64,000 nucleotides of DNA from Candidatus Nomurabacteria bacterium (GCA_031262695.1 JAISHF010000002.1:62001-126000); one strand, 5' to 3'; shown: positions 1 to 8,807, counted from the first letter of the stretch. Numbers and translations: made by a program. Notes: a model not told the origin generated them from the sequence alone.

Positions 1-1198
1 TTGCCAAAAACTTGTTCTCCGTAATTTGCGTGAGGTCAATTTGCGGCGCAGCGAAGAAATATTCCGTGAGTGCTGGCAAGTCGGCGAGGGTTTTCAGCCG
101 CTCTTGAACGGCGGCGAGGACTTCTAGGCGGCGCTCGTCAGAGGCAATACGGCCATGTTCGCCCCAAAAACTATTGCTATAATCGGCAGGGTTGGCGGAA
201 TTACGAGCATATTCAAACAATTTAGCAATATCAAGCCGACGGAGCCACTGACCGTTGAGCCAAAGCAGGCGCTTTTCGTCAAAGCGGGCGCCCGCACGTT
301 GGACACGGGTGAGGTCAAACTTGGCAATCATATCATCTAGGCTAAAAATATCGGTCGTCGTGCCGTCGTTCCAGCCAAGCATCACCAAAAAATTCAAGAT
401 TGCCTCTGGCAAAAAGCCCTCGGCGCGGTATTCTTGGACCGATTTGGCGCCGTCGCGCTTGCCGAGTTTTTTATTGCCGGTCGGCGCCATAATGTGCGGC
501 ATGTGGACAAAAACGGGTGGCGTGATTTCTAGGGCCTCGTAGAGCGCTAGATAATTACCCATAGAACTAATGTATTCCACGCCACGAGTCAGATGGGTGA
601 TTTCCATCTCAAAATCGTCCACGACATGGGCAAAATTATAGGTTGGCAGGCCGTCGGCCTTGATTAACACAAAGTCGTCCAGAGTCTCAGCGCCCGCCTC
701 TAGGTCGCCCATAATTTCGTCGTGGAAGTGCTTGCGTTCAATTTTGGTCTGCTTAAAGCGGAGTGGCAGGCCGAGATGCCACTCGGGCGGGTTCTCGGGG
801 CGATAGTTGCGGTATAAAAAGGCCTGCTTATTAGCCTGAGCCTCCTCACGGAACTGTTGCACCTGTTCTGGCGTATAGGGGTCAGCATAAGCAAGGCCCT
901 TATCTATTAGCTTTTGGGCCCATTTGAGATAATGCTCACGGCGTTCGGTTTGGCGATAGGGGCCAAAGGGGCCGCCGACCTCTACGCCCTCGTCCCAGTT
1001 GAGGCCGAGCCACTTCAAGGTGTCAAGCAACACTTGTTCGGCGTCGGCGACATAGCGGTTTTGGTCAGTGTCTTCAATGCGAAGCACAAATGTGCCATGA
1101 TTTTGCTTGGCGAGAAGGTAGGGAAAAAGTGCAGCCCGAATATTGCCGATATGGACGTAGCCAGTCGGGCTAGGGGCAAAACGGGTGCGAATATTCAT
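1..1198 (-). CDS. gltX: Glutamyl-tRNA synthetase, C-terminus cut by window edge
   Basis: Charges tRNA-Glu with glutamate in the cytoplasm. Read on the minus strand, the protein starts MNIRTRFAPSPTGYVHIGN, with the class I signature (the HIGH equivalent is HIGN) at the usual place near residue 15. The second catalytic motif appears as KKLGKRDGAKSV, a KMSKR variant with Gly at the Ser position. About 399 codons are visible, so roughly the last 60-80 residues of the anticodon-binding region lie outside the window. The start at 1198 is fixed by the conserved N-terminus. No shift or stop interrupts the visible frame. Family identity is very secure; the discriminating versus non-discriminating type is not decided here. 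Confidence 0.95.
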   Translation of the reverse strand, partial: MNIRTRFAPSPTGYVHIGNIRAALFPYLLAKQNHGTFVLRIEDTDQNRYVADAEQVLLDTLKWLGLNWDEGVEVGGPFGPYRQTERREHYLKWAQKLIDKGLAYADPYTPEQVQQFREEAQANKQAFLYRNYRPENPPEWHLGLPLRFKQTKIERKHFHDEIMGDLEAGAETLDDFVLIKADGLPTYNFAHVVDDFEMEITHLTRGVEYISSMGNYLALYEALEITPPVFVHMPHIMAPTGNKKLGKRDGAKSVQEYRAEGFLPEAILNFLVMLGWNDGTTTDIFSLDDMIAKFDLTRVQRAGARFDEKRLLWLNGQWLRRLDIAKLFEYARNSANPADYSNSFWGEHGRIASDERRLEVLAAVQERLKTLADLPALTEYFFAAPQIDLTQITENKFLA

Positions 1199-1240
1199 AT
1201 CTGGTATTATACACTATCGGCGGATTTTTTGCAAAAAACC

Positions 1241-1269
1241 TTGAATTTTAGGCACAAGTGTGATATACT
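1241..1269 (+). promoter_or_regulatory. Strong extended -10 promoter for the 1395 gene
   Basis: TTGAAT, a 17-base spacer and TATACT, with TGTGA directly before the -10 box. It belongs to the same promoter family as those at 5421, 25083 and 41524. Transcription would start near 1276 and give a leader of about 120 bases. Confidence 0.75.
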
Positions 1270-1310
1270 GTAAGTAATCGGTGCGGGCTTAGAAACGCCC
1301 CCCCCCGACC

Positions 1311-1363
1311 GCCACGCGAGTGGCAAATCTATTTGGGCGAGAAGCTTAATATGATTCTTGCCC
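1311..1363 (+). other. Two hairpins in the leader of the 1395 gene
   Basis: GCCAC-GCGA-GTGGC (1311-1324) is a 5-bp stem with a GNRA-type tetraloop. It is followed by a 9-bp stem formed by GGGCGAGAA and TTCTTGCCC (1335-1363). A run of nine C bases lies just upstream (1298-1306). No known riboswitch was recognised. Confidence 0.45.
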
Positions 1364-1394
1364 CTATATTCTTTATTACTTTGGAGGGTCTTTT

Positions 1395-1847
1395 ATGACT
1401 ACTGCTGTGAAAACTATCGGCCAATCGCTCAGCATAACCAGTAACGCTTGCTACATCAAGGTGCTTCAGAAGCTTTTTTCGGAGCTACTTGACGGCCTGC
1501 CGCCCGAATTCACTAAAGCCCACCTTGTCGTGCAAGGTGTGGATAACCGAGCGGCCACCTCGGATGACGAGACTATCTTCTCGTTTGAAACTGCGACCCT
1601 TAATTATAAAGATGCCGATCTCGTAGAAGTGAGAGGCGTTTTAGAATATCTGAGAGAAGAGGAAGCCCTCTACATTCTTGATAACGGTTTTAAGTTTAAT
1701 CACAGAGACGATGGGGTTGACGAAACTTGGTGTGTTGCCTTTACGGGCATCAACTCAATTGTCGGGAGGCCCGATCTTGCCGTTGATGCGTTCCACGATT
1801 TCATATCAGCAGTTGGGGAAACAAGGCGATTAAAAAAAGCCAGCTAG
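1395..1847 (+). CDS. Hypothetical protein, 150 aa, strong own promoter
   Basis: I do not recognise this family. The protein is soluble-looking, mildly acidic, and has no signal peptide or membrane segment. A GGAGG-type ribosome site sits 8-12 bases before ATG 1395, and a terminator hairpin follows the stop, so it is a single-gene transcription unit. The promoter belongs to the strong TGTGATATAAT class used by other small hypothetical proteins here (5514, 25209, 41701), which suggests high expression. The coding frame is clean and the regulatory signals on both sides make it a convincing gene. Function unknown. Confidence 0.7.
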   Translation: MTTAVKTIGQSLSITSNACYIKVLQKLFSELLDGLPPEFTKAHLVVQGVDNRAATSDDETIFSFETATLNYKDADLVEVRGVLEYLREEEALYILDNGFKFNHRDDGVDETWCVAFTGINSIVGRPDLAVDAFHDFISAVGETRRLKKAS

Positions 1848-1865
1848 TAATAAAAGAATCATCAG

Positions 1866-1886
1866 ACGCTCCACATTGTGGGGCGT
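1866..1886 (+). terminator. Terminator after the 1395 gene
   Basis: ACGCTCCAC-ATT-GTGGGGCGT forms a 9-bp stem with one G-T pair, followed by a short T stretch. It also lies just ahead of the promoter for the PIN gene at 1924. Confidence 0.6.
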
Positions 1887-1923
1887 TTGAAATTGTCGGA
1901 AAGATTTGATATAGTAGTAGTAT

Positions 1924-2628
1924 ATGATGATATTATTAGTTTTGATTTTGGTGGTTTCGGTGTTAGTTTTGGCGCGGGTTTGCACGGTGGCGCCTCTATG
2001 GGTGGCACGGCGACAGGTGCTGGTAGATACTTCAATTTTGATGGACGGACGGATTTTAGGGGTGGCACGGACGGGATTGATTGGCGATTATTTGTTGATT
2101 TTGGACGGCACTTTGCGCGAAATGCAAATGCTCGCCGACGGCAACGACAGCGAAAAGCGCACGCGAGCGCGGGCGGGGATGGAAGTTCTAGAGAAATTAG
2201 GTGAGATTGAGGGGCTAAAATTAAAAGTCGTGCCGATGACAACAAAAACTCGCAAGGTGGATGAGGGGCTTTTGTTTGAGGCCAAGCGGCGACGAGCGAT
2301 GATTATGACAAATGACTTTAATTTGGCGCAAGTGGCACATGCCGAGGGGATTGGCACGATTAATATGAACGATTTGGGGCAAAACTTGCGGGTAGAGCAT
2401 TTGCCGGGCGAGACGGTGGCGATTAACCTGTCGCAAAAGGGGAGCGGCCCGCGGCAAGCGGTCGGGTATCTGGATGACGGCACGATGGTGGTAGTAGATG
2501 ACGCCGAACAACTGATTGGCGAGCGTGCCGAAGTGGAAGTAACGCGATTCTTCCAGACACAAGCGGGGCGGATGATGTTTGCAAAGTTGGCGGGAGGCAG
2601 CGATGGAAAGCGACGCCAGCGACACTAG
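1924..2628 (+). CDS. PIN/TRAM domain protein (YacL-like)
   Basis: Likely a membrane-anchored RNase-like protein. An N-terminal hydrophobic segment (about residues 1-20) is followed by a PIN domain: VDTSILMDGR carries the first acidic residue, and MTNDFNLAQVA carries a later conserved Asp. A C-terminal TRAM-like region covers about residues 160-220. The arrangement matches the YacL/PIN-TRAM family of Gram-positive bacteria; the substrate is not known from sequence. A TATAGT box ends nine bases before the ATG, so the transcript would be nearly leaderless. The 3' end overlaps the next gene, whose start and ribosome site lie inside this frame, which suggests translational coupling. Confidence 0.8.
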   Translation: MMILLVLILVVSVLVLARVCTVAPLWVARRQVLVDTSILMDGRILGVARTGLIGDYLLILDGTLREMQMLADGNDSEKRTRARAGMEVLEKLGEIEGLKLKVVPMTTKTRKVDEGLLFEAKRRRAMIMTNDFNLAQVAHAEGIGTINMNDLGQNLRVEHLPGETVAINLSQKGSGPRQAVGYLDDGTMVVVDDAEQLIGERAEVEVTRFFQTQAGRMMFAKLAGGSDGKRRQRH

Positions 2629-3559
2629 CGGGCAAGGGGAGGGCCTTAGCGACAAGGCCTCGGGCGTTTTTGATGTGGTCGTGATTGGTGCAGGGCCAGC
2701 AGGGCTGTCGGCGACTTTAAGTTTGGCGCGCGAGCATTTTAAGGTGTTAGTGCTAGAAAAATCGGCGATTGGTGGCAATTTATTGAAGATTGCCGACCTA
2801 GAAAATTACGCAGGGTTTGTAGGAGCGGGGTCGGAGCTGGCACAAACAATGAAGGAGCAGGCGAAAAAGTTTGGTGCCGAGATACAATATGCCGAAGCCC
2901 TAGGCGTTATGCCAGCCGTAGCGGCAGCAACTCCTTCGGGCACGGGGTCGCCACATCCCGTCGCCACGGGTGTGGCGCCCCTCCAACTCGGGCTGCCGCC
3001 CTCCGTTAGTCCCTCAGGAGTTACTGTCGCTACAGCTGGCAATACTAATTATCACGCCAATGCGGTAATTGTCGCGAACGGGATGAAGCCACGGGAGCTG
3101 GTGATTGAGGGGTTAAAAGCACCAATGCACACTTGTGCAACTTGCGACGGGCCTCTATATAGCGATAAAAAAGTCGCCGTGATTGGCGGCGGCGAGAGTG
3201 CTTTTCAGACAGCGCTATTCTTGGCAGGTTTTGCTGCCCATACTTATATTATATCACACTCACAGCCTCGTGTCAAGGGGGTATTGCTAAATCGGGTGCA
3301 GAATAGCCCAAAAATCACCGTTTTAACAGATACGGAGCCGAGTGCCGAACTTTTAGATGATAATTTGCAAGTCGCTGGTGTTTTCTTAGAAATCGGCAGT
3401 GATAGAAATGAATTACCGAAGGTTGCCGAAGAGTTAGAGGGGGCGCCAAATGTCTTACGGGCAGGCGACTGCCACGATGGTGTGCGGCGACAAGTGGTGG
3501 CAGCGGTGGCAGATGGTGCAGCCGCCGCGGAGAAAATCCGCGAATTCTTGACTGCTTGA
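2603..3559 (+). CDS. Thioredoxin-reductase-like FAD/NAD(P) oxidoreductase
   Basis: Pyridine-nucleotide disulfide oxidoreductase of the TrxB type, which would transfer electrons from NAD(P)H through FAD to a disulfide. Visible features are the FAD-binding VIGAGPAGLSA near residue 28, the redox motif CATCDG, the nucleotide-binding VIGGGESAFQTA, and the C-terminal AGDC...VAAVADG FAD motif. ATG 2603 is preferred over ATG 2579 because GGGAGG sits five bases upstream; this gives 318 aa. Residues about 106-144 are a Pro/Ala/Thr/Val-rich insert encoded by a large palindrome (2918-3033) absent from normal family members. The second half of the NAD(P) domain also looks short. The physiological partner is uncertain. 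Confidence 0.85.
   Translation: MESDASDTSGQGEGLSDKASGVFDVVVIGAGPAGLSATLSLAREHFKVLVLEKSAIGGNLLKIADLENYAGFVGAGSELAQTMKEQAKKFGAEIQYAEALGVMPAVAAATPSGTGSPHPVATGVAPLQLGLPPSVSPSGVTVATAGNTNYHANAVIVANGMKPRELVIEGLKAPMHTCATCDGPLYSDKKVAVIGGGESAFQTALFLAGFAAHTYIISHSQPRVKGVLLNRVQNSPKITVLTDTEPSAELLDDNLQVAGVFLEIGSDRNELPKVAEELEGAPNVLRAGDCHDGVRRQVVAAVADGAAAAEKIREFLTA
2918..3033. repeat. Palindromic insert inside the trxB-like gene
   Basis: The outer arms are GTAGCGGCAGCAACTCCT (2918-2935) and AGGAGTTACTGTCGCTAC (3016-3033), which pair with two mismatches. GC-rich sequence containing TCGGGCACG and GGCGCC lies between them. The element keeps the reading frame open. It resembles the palindrome in dnaX (18640-18763) and the intergenic copy near 46.8 kb. 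Confidence 0.7.
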
Positions 3560-3587
3560 CGATTTTTGTGATATCATATAAATAGAT

Positions 3588-4649
3588 ATGGTAAGATTAC
3601 GAAAGAACCAGATTATTCTAATTGCGGTGGCGGCGGTTTTGGTGATAGGGGCAATTATTGGTGGCGTGGCACTTGCCAAACATCTAAACAAAGTTGATGA
3701 GCCAGCGCCAGAGCAAGGTGGCAGCGAGATTACCGAGAACGCTTATTATGCGCCGCTAACAGGGGCAAAGATTGAGGCCGAAATCGCCAAAAACACGCCC
3801 GTAATTGCCGTGATGATTCCAAATAGCACGCAATATCGCACGCAGTCGGGACTATATGAGGCTGAGATTGTCTATGAGGCGATTGCGAACGGTGGTATTC
3901 CGCGACTAATGGCACTCTATCAGGCGAATCACCCAGAGTTGATTGGTCCAGTGCGGAGTTTACGCCTGCAATATATAGATTTGTTTATGCCATATCAGGC
4001 GTCAATCGCCTATTCAGGGGCGGCGGCCTATGTCTTGAACGCCGTGAGTGGCAAGCGAGATATTGGCGCAAACAAGGCGTGGAGCGCCTACTACCGCGAA
4101 GAACAAAACGGTCGGCCACTAGAATATACAATGTATACTACTTATGCAAAACTAGCGGCGGCAAATGCGGCCAAGGGCTATGGCTCGTCGGATTTTACGG
4201 CGTGGGCAAGGGCTGACGAGCCGACCAAGTGCAAGGATGCAGCAAGCAGTGATTGCAAGGCGAACCATATCAAGTTAGGTGTAGCGCGCGGCACTTATGA
4301 GGTAATTTATGATTATGATGCGGCAACACAGACCTATAAGCGGAGTTGGGGCGACGGTGTGCCGCACCGCGACCGCGAGAAGGGGCAATTAGCGCCAAGT
4401 GTGGTGGTGGCAATGCGCACGCAGCAACATGCGGTTAGCGATGACCGCGAAGATATCACCCTAACTGGCACGGGCGAGGCGGTGATTTTCCAACAGGGAC
4501 AGGCAATTTCGGCACGATGGAGCAAAGAGGGTCAATCGGCGGAATTGAAGTTCTATGACCCAGCAAGCGGCAGCGAAATCGTGCTGGCGCGCGGACAAAC
4601 TTGGGTGTCACTAATTCCGAATAATAATAAAATAGAGTGGCGGCAATGA
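3588..4649 (+). CDS. DUF3048 family membrane-anchored protein (YerB-like)
   Basis: An N-terminal hydrophobic segment (about residues 7-30) anchors an extracellular domain. Starting at YYAPLTGAKIE, the sequence follows the DUF3048 pattern: VIAVMIPNS, then TQSGLYEAEIVYE and GPVRSLRLQYID. DUF3048 proteins such as Bacillus YerB are cell-envelope proteins of unclear function. A TATAAA box ends five bases before ATG 3588, which suggests a leaderless message. The length of 353 aa is normal. The gene is followed closely by another membrane protein at 4675. Confidence 0.8.
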   Translation: MVRLRKNQIILIAVAAVLVIGAIIGGVALAKHLNKVDEPAPEQGGSEITENAYYAPLTGAKIEAEIAKNTPVIAVMIPNSTQYRTQSGLYEAEIVYEAIANGGIPRLMALYQANHPELIGPVRSLRLQYIDLFMPYQASIAYSGAAAYVLNAVSGKRDIGANKAWSAYYREEQNGRPLEYTMYTTYAKLAAANAAKGYGSSDFTAWARADEPTKCKDAASSDCKANHIKLGVARGTYEVIYDYDAATQTYKRSWGDGVPHRDREKGQLAPSVVVAMRTQQHAVSDDREDITLTGTGEAVIFQQGQAISARWSKEGQSAELKFYDPASGSEIVLARGQTWVSLIPNNNKIEWRQ

Positions 4650-4674
4650 TGCGCGCGAATAAAACGGAGGAAAA

Positions 4675-5370
4675 ATGAACCCAAATGACAACTACGGTGC
4701 GAACAATCAAGGTGGGGCGGGGCTAACTGGCCCGGCAGGCGACCCGAGCAGCGCTGGCTACCCCTACGAAGGAGCGAATGATGTGCTTAATAACTCCACC
4801 TACCTCGGCGAAATCGCCGTGGCGGCGCCACCAAAACAGGCCGTCTGGCCAAAGTGGCTAGCAATTATCCTCGGTGGCATTGCTGTGCTGGCTGGTCTGG
4901 TGTTTGTGGTAATGAGCGCTGCCAGCGATCCAAAGCCGTCAATCGTTAGTGATGCACAGTCGGCCTACGGTAGGGCCGAAACGCTCGCTACGCTATCACG
5001 CAACTTTCGCCAGTATTTTGATAGCGGCGAGTTGCGGGGTGTAAGTAGTGAGTTTCAGGTGGTTTTGGAAGGTTTTCAGCGCAATGTAGAGGTAATCTTA
5101 GAGGCTAATGGCGTCAAAAGCCCAGCTGCGCCAAAGTCAGAGGCGGACTACTTAGCCGAATTAGACCAAAAACTCAAAGATGCACGGATTTTGAGCACCC
5201 TAGACCGCGTTTATGTCTCAGAAATGACCTACCAGATAGAAGCGTTTCGGGCGCTACTCTTTGGCTTGGAGCAAAAATTGACCGTAATTGACCACCGCGA
5301 GTTTATCTCTACTGCCTACGAACAACTAGAAGAGATGAATGTGCGACTCAATCGCATCCTGCTAAATTAA
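4675..5370 (+). CDS. Hypothetical single-pass membrane protein, 231 aa
   Basis: I do not recognise a family. The first 50 residues are Gly/Asn/Pro-rich and low complexity. One membrane segment follows (about residues 61-84, WLAIILGGIAVLAGLVFVVM), and the C-terminal 145 residues look helical and would be extracellular if the N-terminus is cytoplasmic. A GGAGG site lies six bases before the ATG. It probably shares a transcript with the DUF3048 gene 25 bases upstream, so an envelope role is a reasonable guess. Confidence 0.7.
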   Translation: MNPNDNYGANNQGGAGLTGPAGDPSSAGYPYEGANDVLNNSTYLGEIAVAAPPKQAVWPKWLAIILGGIAVLAGLVFVVMSAASDPKPSIVSDAQSAYGRAETLATLSRNFRQYFDSGELRGVSSEFQVVLEGFQRNVEVILEANGVKSPAAPKSEADYLAELDQKLKDARILSTLDRVYVSEMTYQIEAFRALLFGLEQKLTVIDHREFISTAYEQLEEMNVRLNRILLN

Positions 5371-5420
5371 GTCTAACGGGGGTAGCGAACGACTTTTTGC
5401 AAGAAAATCAGCCAAAACTA

Positions 5421-5449
5421 TTGACTTTTAACCACAAGTGTGATATAAT
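5421..5449 (+). promoter_or_regulatory. Strong promoter, 45-bp identical to the one at 25083
   Basis: TTGACT, a 17-base spacer and TATAAT, with extended TGTGA. The sequence from 5415 through the -10 and onward to 5459 is the same as at 25077-25121. Confidence 0.85.
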
Positions 5450-5513
5450 GTAAATATAGGGTTATTGCACCACCCAAAAAAGTGCAGATACTTTTCAAAT
5501 TGGAGGAATAAAG

Positions 5514-5804
5514 ATGGATAATCTGACTACTCAAGATACAATGGTTCAAGACCAACCGACAGACAAATACCAAGCCGAACGCGAACACTGCCAGCAGGAG
5601 CTGGAAAAAGCCAAGACTCGCCGTTCGCAGATAATAAACCAAGTTGGTGCTGGCGCAGGCAAGAATAGTGCCTTTTATGCCTGCGGCGATATGGCAATAA
5701 ACGATGCCGACAGAGAAGTTATTTTCTGGGAAAGCCGATTGAACGGTTTAGGCGCACCCGTGCAAACCGCTGCAACTTTGAATTACCCCCCTGACCATTC
5801 TTGA
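5514..5804 (+). CDS. Small hypothetical coiled-coil protein, 96 aa
   Basis: A small soluble protein with a probable helical hairpin. GGAGG lies 8-12 bases upstream of the ATG, a strong promoter lies ahead, and a perfect 12-bp terminator follows, so it is monocistronic and probably abundant. The middle (INQVGAGAGKNSAFY, then ADREVIFWESRL) loosely matches the N-terminal coiled coil of GreA (GDLSENAEY ... AREAQ...LESR) in spacing. The acidic tip residues of GreA are not conserved. This similarity is my own tentative reading; the protein could simply be an unrelated coiled coil. Confidence 0.65.
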   Translation: MDNLTTQDTMVQDQPTDKYQAEREHCQQELEKAKTRRSQIINQVGAGAGKNSAFYACGDMAINDADREVIFWESRLNGLGAPVQTAATLNYPPDHS

Positions 5805-5852
5805 TTGTTTCCGCAAAGATTATCTTTGCCTTTTCGTTATATTCACTCCGAT

Positions 5853-5885
5853 GAAATCTCACCAGCAGGGCGTTGGTGAGATTTC
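5853..5885 (+). terminator. Strong terminator after the 5514 gene
   Basis: GAAATCTCACCA and TGGTGAGATTTC form a perfect 12-bp stem around a 9-base loop, followed by TATTTT. Confidence 0.8.
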
Positions 5886-5960
5886 TATTTTGCGCAAAAA
5901 GTGAAGGTGTGTATAGATGCAACTTTGCCAGAGGGGCGACAAGTGTGATATAATTAAAGG

Positions 5961-7628
5961 GTGAACGATACGGTGAAGGAGGAGATTAAAGCGCGGTTAC
6001 CGGTGGAGGAGGTGATTGGGCGCTACTTAGAGTTGAAGCGCGCGGGGCGCAACTTGAAGGCGCTTAGCCCCTTTACCAACGAAAAAACGCCGAGTTTTAT
6101 GGTCAGCCCTGAGCGGAATGTCTGGCATGATTATTCTAGCGGCAAGGGCGGCGATATTTTTAGTTTTGTGATGGAAGTAGAGGGGCTTGGTTTTATGGAC
6201 GCGCTGAAAATGTGTGCTGGTTGGGCGGGGGTCAATCTTGACCTCTATAATTCGGCGTCGGACAGGGAACTCGCGGCCAAGACCAAGCGGCTCGGAGAGA
6301 TTTTAGAGCTCAGCACTAAATATTATCAACATGCACTGCTACAAAAAAAGTCGGTGTTGGACTATGCGATTTATAAGCGGGGGCTAAATAAGCAGTCGCT
6401 GCAAGACTTTCGGATTGGTTATGCCCCAAATAATGGTGATGCTTTGTGCCAGTTCTTGCGGTCGCGCGGGTTTTCTGAGCAAGAGATGGATGATGCTGGC
6501 TTACTTAACCGCCGCAAGACCGACCTCTTTCGCGAGCGGCTGATGATTCCACTTTCGGACCAAAATGGTAAAATTATTGGCTATACGGCGCGGATTTTGG
6601 ACGATAAAATCAAAGATGCACCAAAATACCTAAACTCGCCCGAAACCTTGCTTTATCACAAGAGCCGACATATTTTTGGGCTTGCGCAAGCCAAAAAGTC
6701 AATTATTGCAAGTGGCTTTGCTGTGCTAGTAGAGGGCAATATGGACGTGATTTCTAGCCACCAAGGTGGCGTGCCAGAGGCGGTAGCAACGGCCGGGACA
6801 GCAATGACCCCTGAACACCTCAAAGGTCTGGCAAGATTTACCAAGGACTTGCGACTGGCTTATGATGGCGATGCAGCGGGGCTAAAGGCGACCGAACGGG
6901 CGATTGTGCTGGCGAGTGGACTCGGGATTCATTTACGTGTGATTGCCGATTATGGGGCAAAAGACCCCGACGAACTAATCCAGCAAGACCCGAAACTCTG
7001 GCAGGCGGCGGTGGAGCAGCCAAAACCAGCAATGGAGTGGTTAATGGACGAATATGCTAAGCGATTTGATATTGAAAGCGGGGCCGGCAAGCGAGAATAC
7101 GCCGATGCAATGGTGCAGATTATTAACCTCGTGCCAGACGAGTTAGAAAGGGAGGCGTATCGGCAAAACTTGGCGGCAAAATTGCAGGTAGCGAGCGATA
7201 TTTTGGCAAAAAAGGCGGCAGCACTCGCCAAACCAGTGCGATTAAAGCAGGTCAAGGTGGCAAAAACTGATATAAAAACGCCAAATTCGGTAGAGAATCT
7301 CTTGGCGCTATTGGCGTGGCTAGAAGAAAGCAATCTTGCATTGTATAAGAAACTAAAATCTGCTGAAATCCTTGACGAATACCAAGAAATACTATATACT
7401 AAGCATAATGAGCTGGTTCTGCGCGCAGAGAGCCGATATAGCGGCTGGAGCGAAGAAAGACTCCAACAGGAAATGCGGATGCTAACCAGCAACATAAAAG
7501 AAGAAGATTTGCGTCAGCAACGTGCCGAATTGCAATCCGCAATAGAGGTAGCCGAGGCTGAGGGTGATGCCGAGAGCTTAGACCTCTTGCTTGCCGAAAT
7601 GAATAAATTAAATAATAGAAAAGAGTAA
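5961..7628 (+). CDS. dnaG: DNA primase
   Basis: Makes RNA primers at the replication fork. The sequence has the N-terminal primase module, the catalytic TOPRIM core (LVEGNMDVISSHQ and AYDGDAAGLKA) and a helical C-terminus that would contact DnaB. The start is GTG 5961: TATAAT at 5949-5954 lies exactly six bases upstream, so the message would be leaderless. The zinc-ribbon ligands are gone. The usual CPFH is SPFT, and the later Cys pair is replaced around WHDYSSGKGGD, although the surrounding fold is conserved (NEKTPSFMVSPE). It ends one base before rpoD, giving a dnaG-rpoD operon. Confidence 0.95.
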   Translation: MNDTVKEEIKARLPVEEVIGRYLELKRAGRNLKALSPFTNEKTPSFMVSPERNVWHDYSSGKGGDIFSFVMEVEGLGFMDALKMCAGWAGVNLDLYNSASDRELAAKTKRLGEILELSTKYYQHALLQKKSVLDYAIYKRGLNKQSLQDFRIGYAPNNGDALCQFLRSRGFSEQEMDDAGLLNRRKTDLFRERLMIPLSDQNGKIIGYTARILDDKIKDAPKYLNSPETLLYHKSRHIFGLAQAKKSIIASGFAVLVEGNMDVISSHQGGVPEAVATAGTAMTPEHLKGLARFTKDLRLAYDGDAAGLKATERAIVLASGLGIHLRVIADYGAKDPDELIQQDPKLWQAAVEQPKPAMEWLMDEYAKRFDIESGAGKREYADAMVQIINLVPDELEREAYRQNLAAKLQVASDILAKKAAALAKPVRLKQVKVAKTDIKTPNSVENLLALLAWLEESNLALYKKLKSAEILDEYQEILYTKHNELVLRAESRYSGWSEERLQQEMRMLTSNIKEEDLRQQRAELQSAIEVAEAEGDAESLDLLLAEMNKLNNRKE

Positions 7629-7629
7629 A

Positions 7630-8805
7630 ATGGACGACGAACCAAACCTAGATTTAGTGGACTTAGCCGATGTAGAAGAATTGGACCCAGCGGAAATTGA
7701 GGCCGACCTAGAAAATATCACTGATGATGCCGATAGTTTTGCCGATGATTCAATTAAGATTTATTTGAAGGAAATCGGCAACACGCCACTTCTATCAACC
7801 GAGGAAGAAGAACGGCTATCCGACCAGATTTTAGAGAACCGACCAAGGCTGGTGGAACTAGAAAAAAAACGTGCCGACTATGAGGCGACGGTGGCCAAAA
7901 TTGAGACCTGTGAGGCAAAATTGGCGCATTGGAATCGCCAAGCCGAGGGGTCAAAGGGCCGAGCAGAGGGGATTGTACGCAACACCAAACGGGCTGAAGA
8001 ATTGCGGGCAGAGTTAAAGAATAAAAAGCTGACGATTCGCGAGGAGAACGAGATTGCTAAGTTATCGCGGCCGGGCGACCATATGGTGACAGCCAATATG
8101 CGGCTAGTCGTATCTATCGCTAAGCGCTACCTAAACCGTGGGCTGGATTTTCAGGATTTGATTCAAGAGGGCGGCATCGGCTTGATGCGAGCGGTACGCA
8201 AGTTTGACCCGACGCGTGGTTTTCGGTTTTCTACCTATGCGACTTGGTGGGTGCGGCAGAGCATCACACGGGCGATTGCCGACCAGTCGCGAACGGTGCG
8301 GGTACCAGTGCATATGGTAGATACGATTAACCGCTTGGCGCGGGCGACCAAAAAACTGTCGTCAAAATTTAACCGCGAGCCAACGCTTGAAGAGCTAGCG
8401 GATGAATTGGATATGGACAAAAACAAAGTTGAGCAGATTTTGAAAATTCGTCAAGATTCTACTTCGCTAGACGCAACGATTACGCGTGGCAGTAGCGGCA
8501 ACGACGAAGATTCGGTGCTTTCGGACTTTATTGAAGACACTACACACTTAACACCAGAGGAGGCCACCGACAAAACGTTGATGTTGCAGCAGATTGCCAA
8601 GGCGTTAGACGTGCTTTCGGACCGCGAGCGAAAGATTATTCAGCTACGCTACGGAATTGGCGGCGAAAAGGTACATACCCTAGAAGAAGTTGGTGCCGAA
8701 TTTGCAGTGACGCGCGAGCGGATTCGCCAAATTGAGGCGAAGGCTCTAGCGCGGCTCCGCAAGAATAAAGACAGTGCTAAACTGATCAATTTTATCGGGA
8801 ACTAA
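7630..8805 (+). CDS. rpoD: Primary RNA polymerase sigma factor
   Basis: Housekeeping sigma-70. Region 1.2 begins at DSIKIYLKEIGNTPLL (about residue 37). A charged spacer of about 75 residues follows. Region 2 contains RLVVSIAKRYLNRGLDFQDLI and STYATWWVRQSITRAI. Region 3 follows VPVHM. Region 4 ends with TLEEVGAEFAVTRERIRQIE. The recognition helices fit the TTGACA/TATAAT promoters seen across this window. At 391 aa it is a compact group 1 form. It directly follows dnaG and converges with tsaD two bases downstream, with no terminator visible between them. Confidence 0.96.
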   Translation: MDDEPNLDLVDLADVEELDPAEIEADLENITDDADSFADDSIKIYLKEIGNTPLLSTEEEERLSDQILENRPRLVELEKKRADYEATVAKIETCEAKLAHWNRQAEGSKGRAEGIVRNTKRAEELRAELKNKKLTIREENEIAKLSRPGDHMVTANMRLVVSIAKRYLNRGLDFQDLIQEGGIGLMRAVRKFDPTRGFRFSTYATWWVRQSITRAIADQSRTVRVPVHMVDTINRLARATKKLSSKFNREPTLEELADELDMDKNKVEQILKIRQDSTSLDATITRGSSGNDEDSVLSDFIEDTTHLTPEEATDKTLMLQQIAKALDVLSDRERKIIQLRYGIGGEKVHTLEEVGAEFAVTRERIRQIEAKALARLRKNKDSAKLINFIGN

Positions 8806-8807
8806 CC

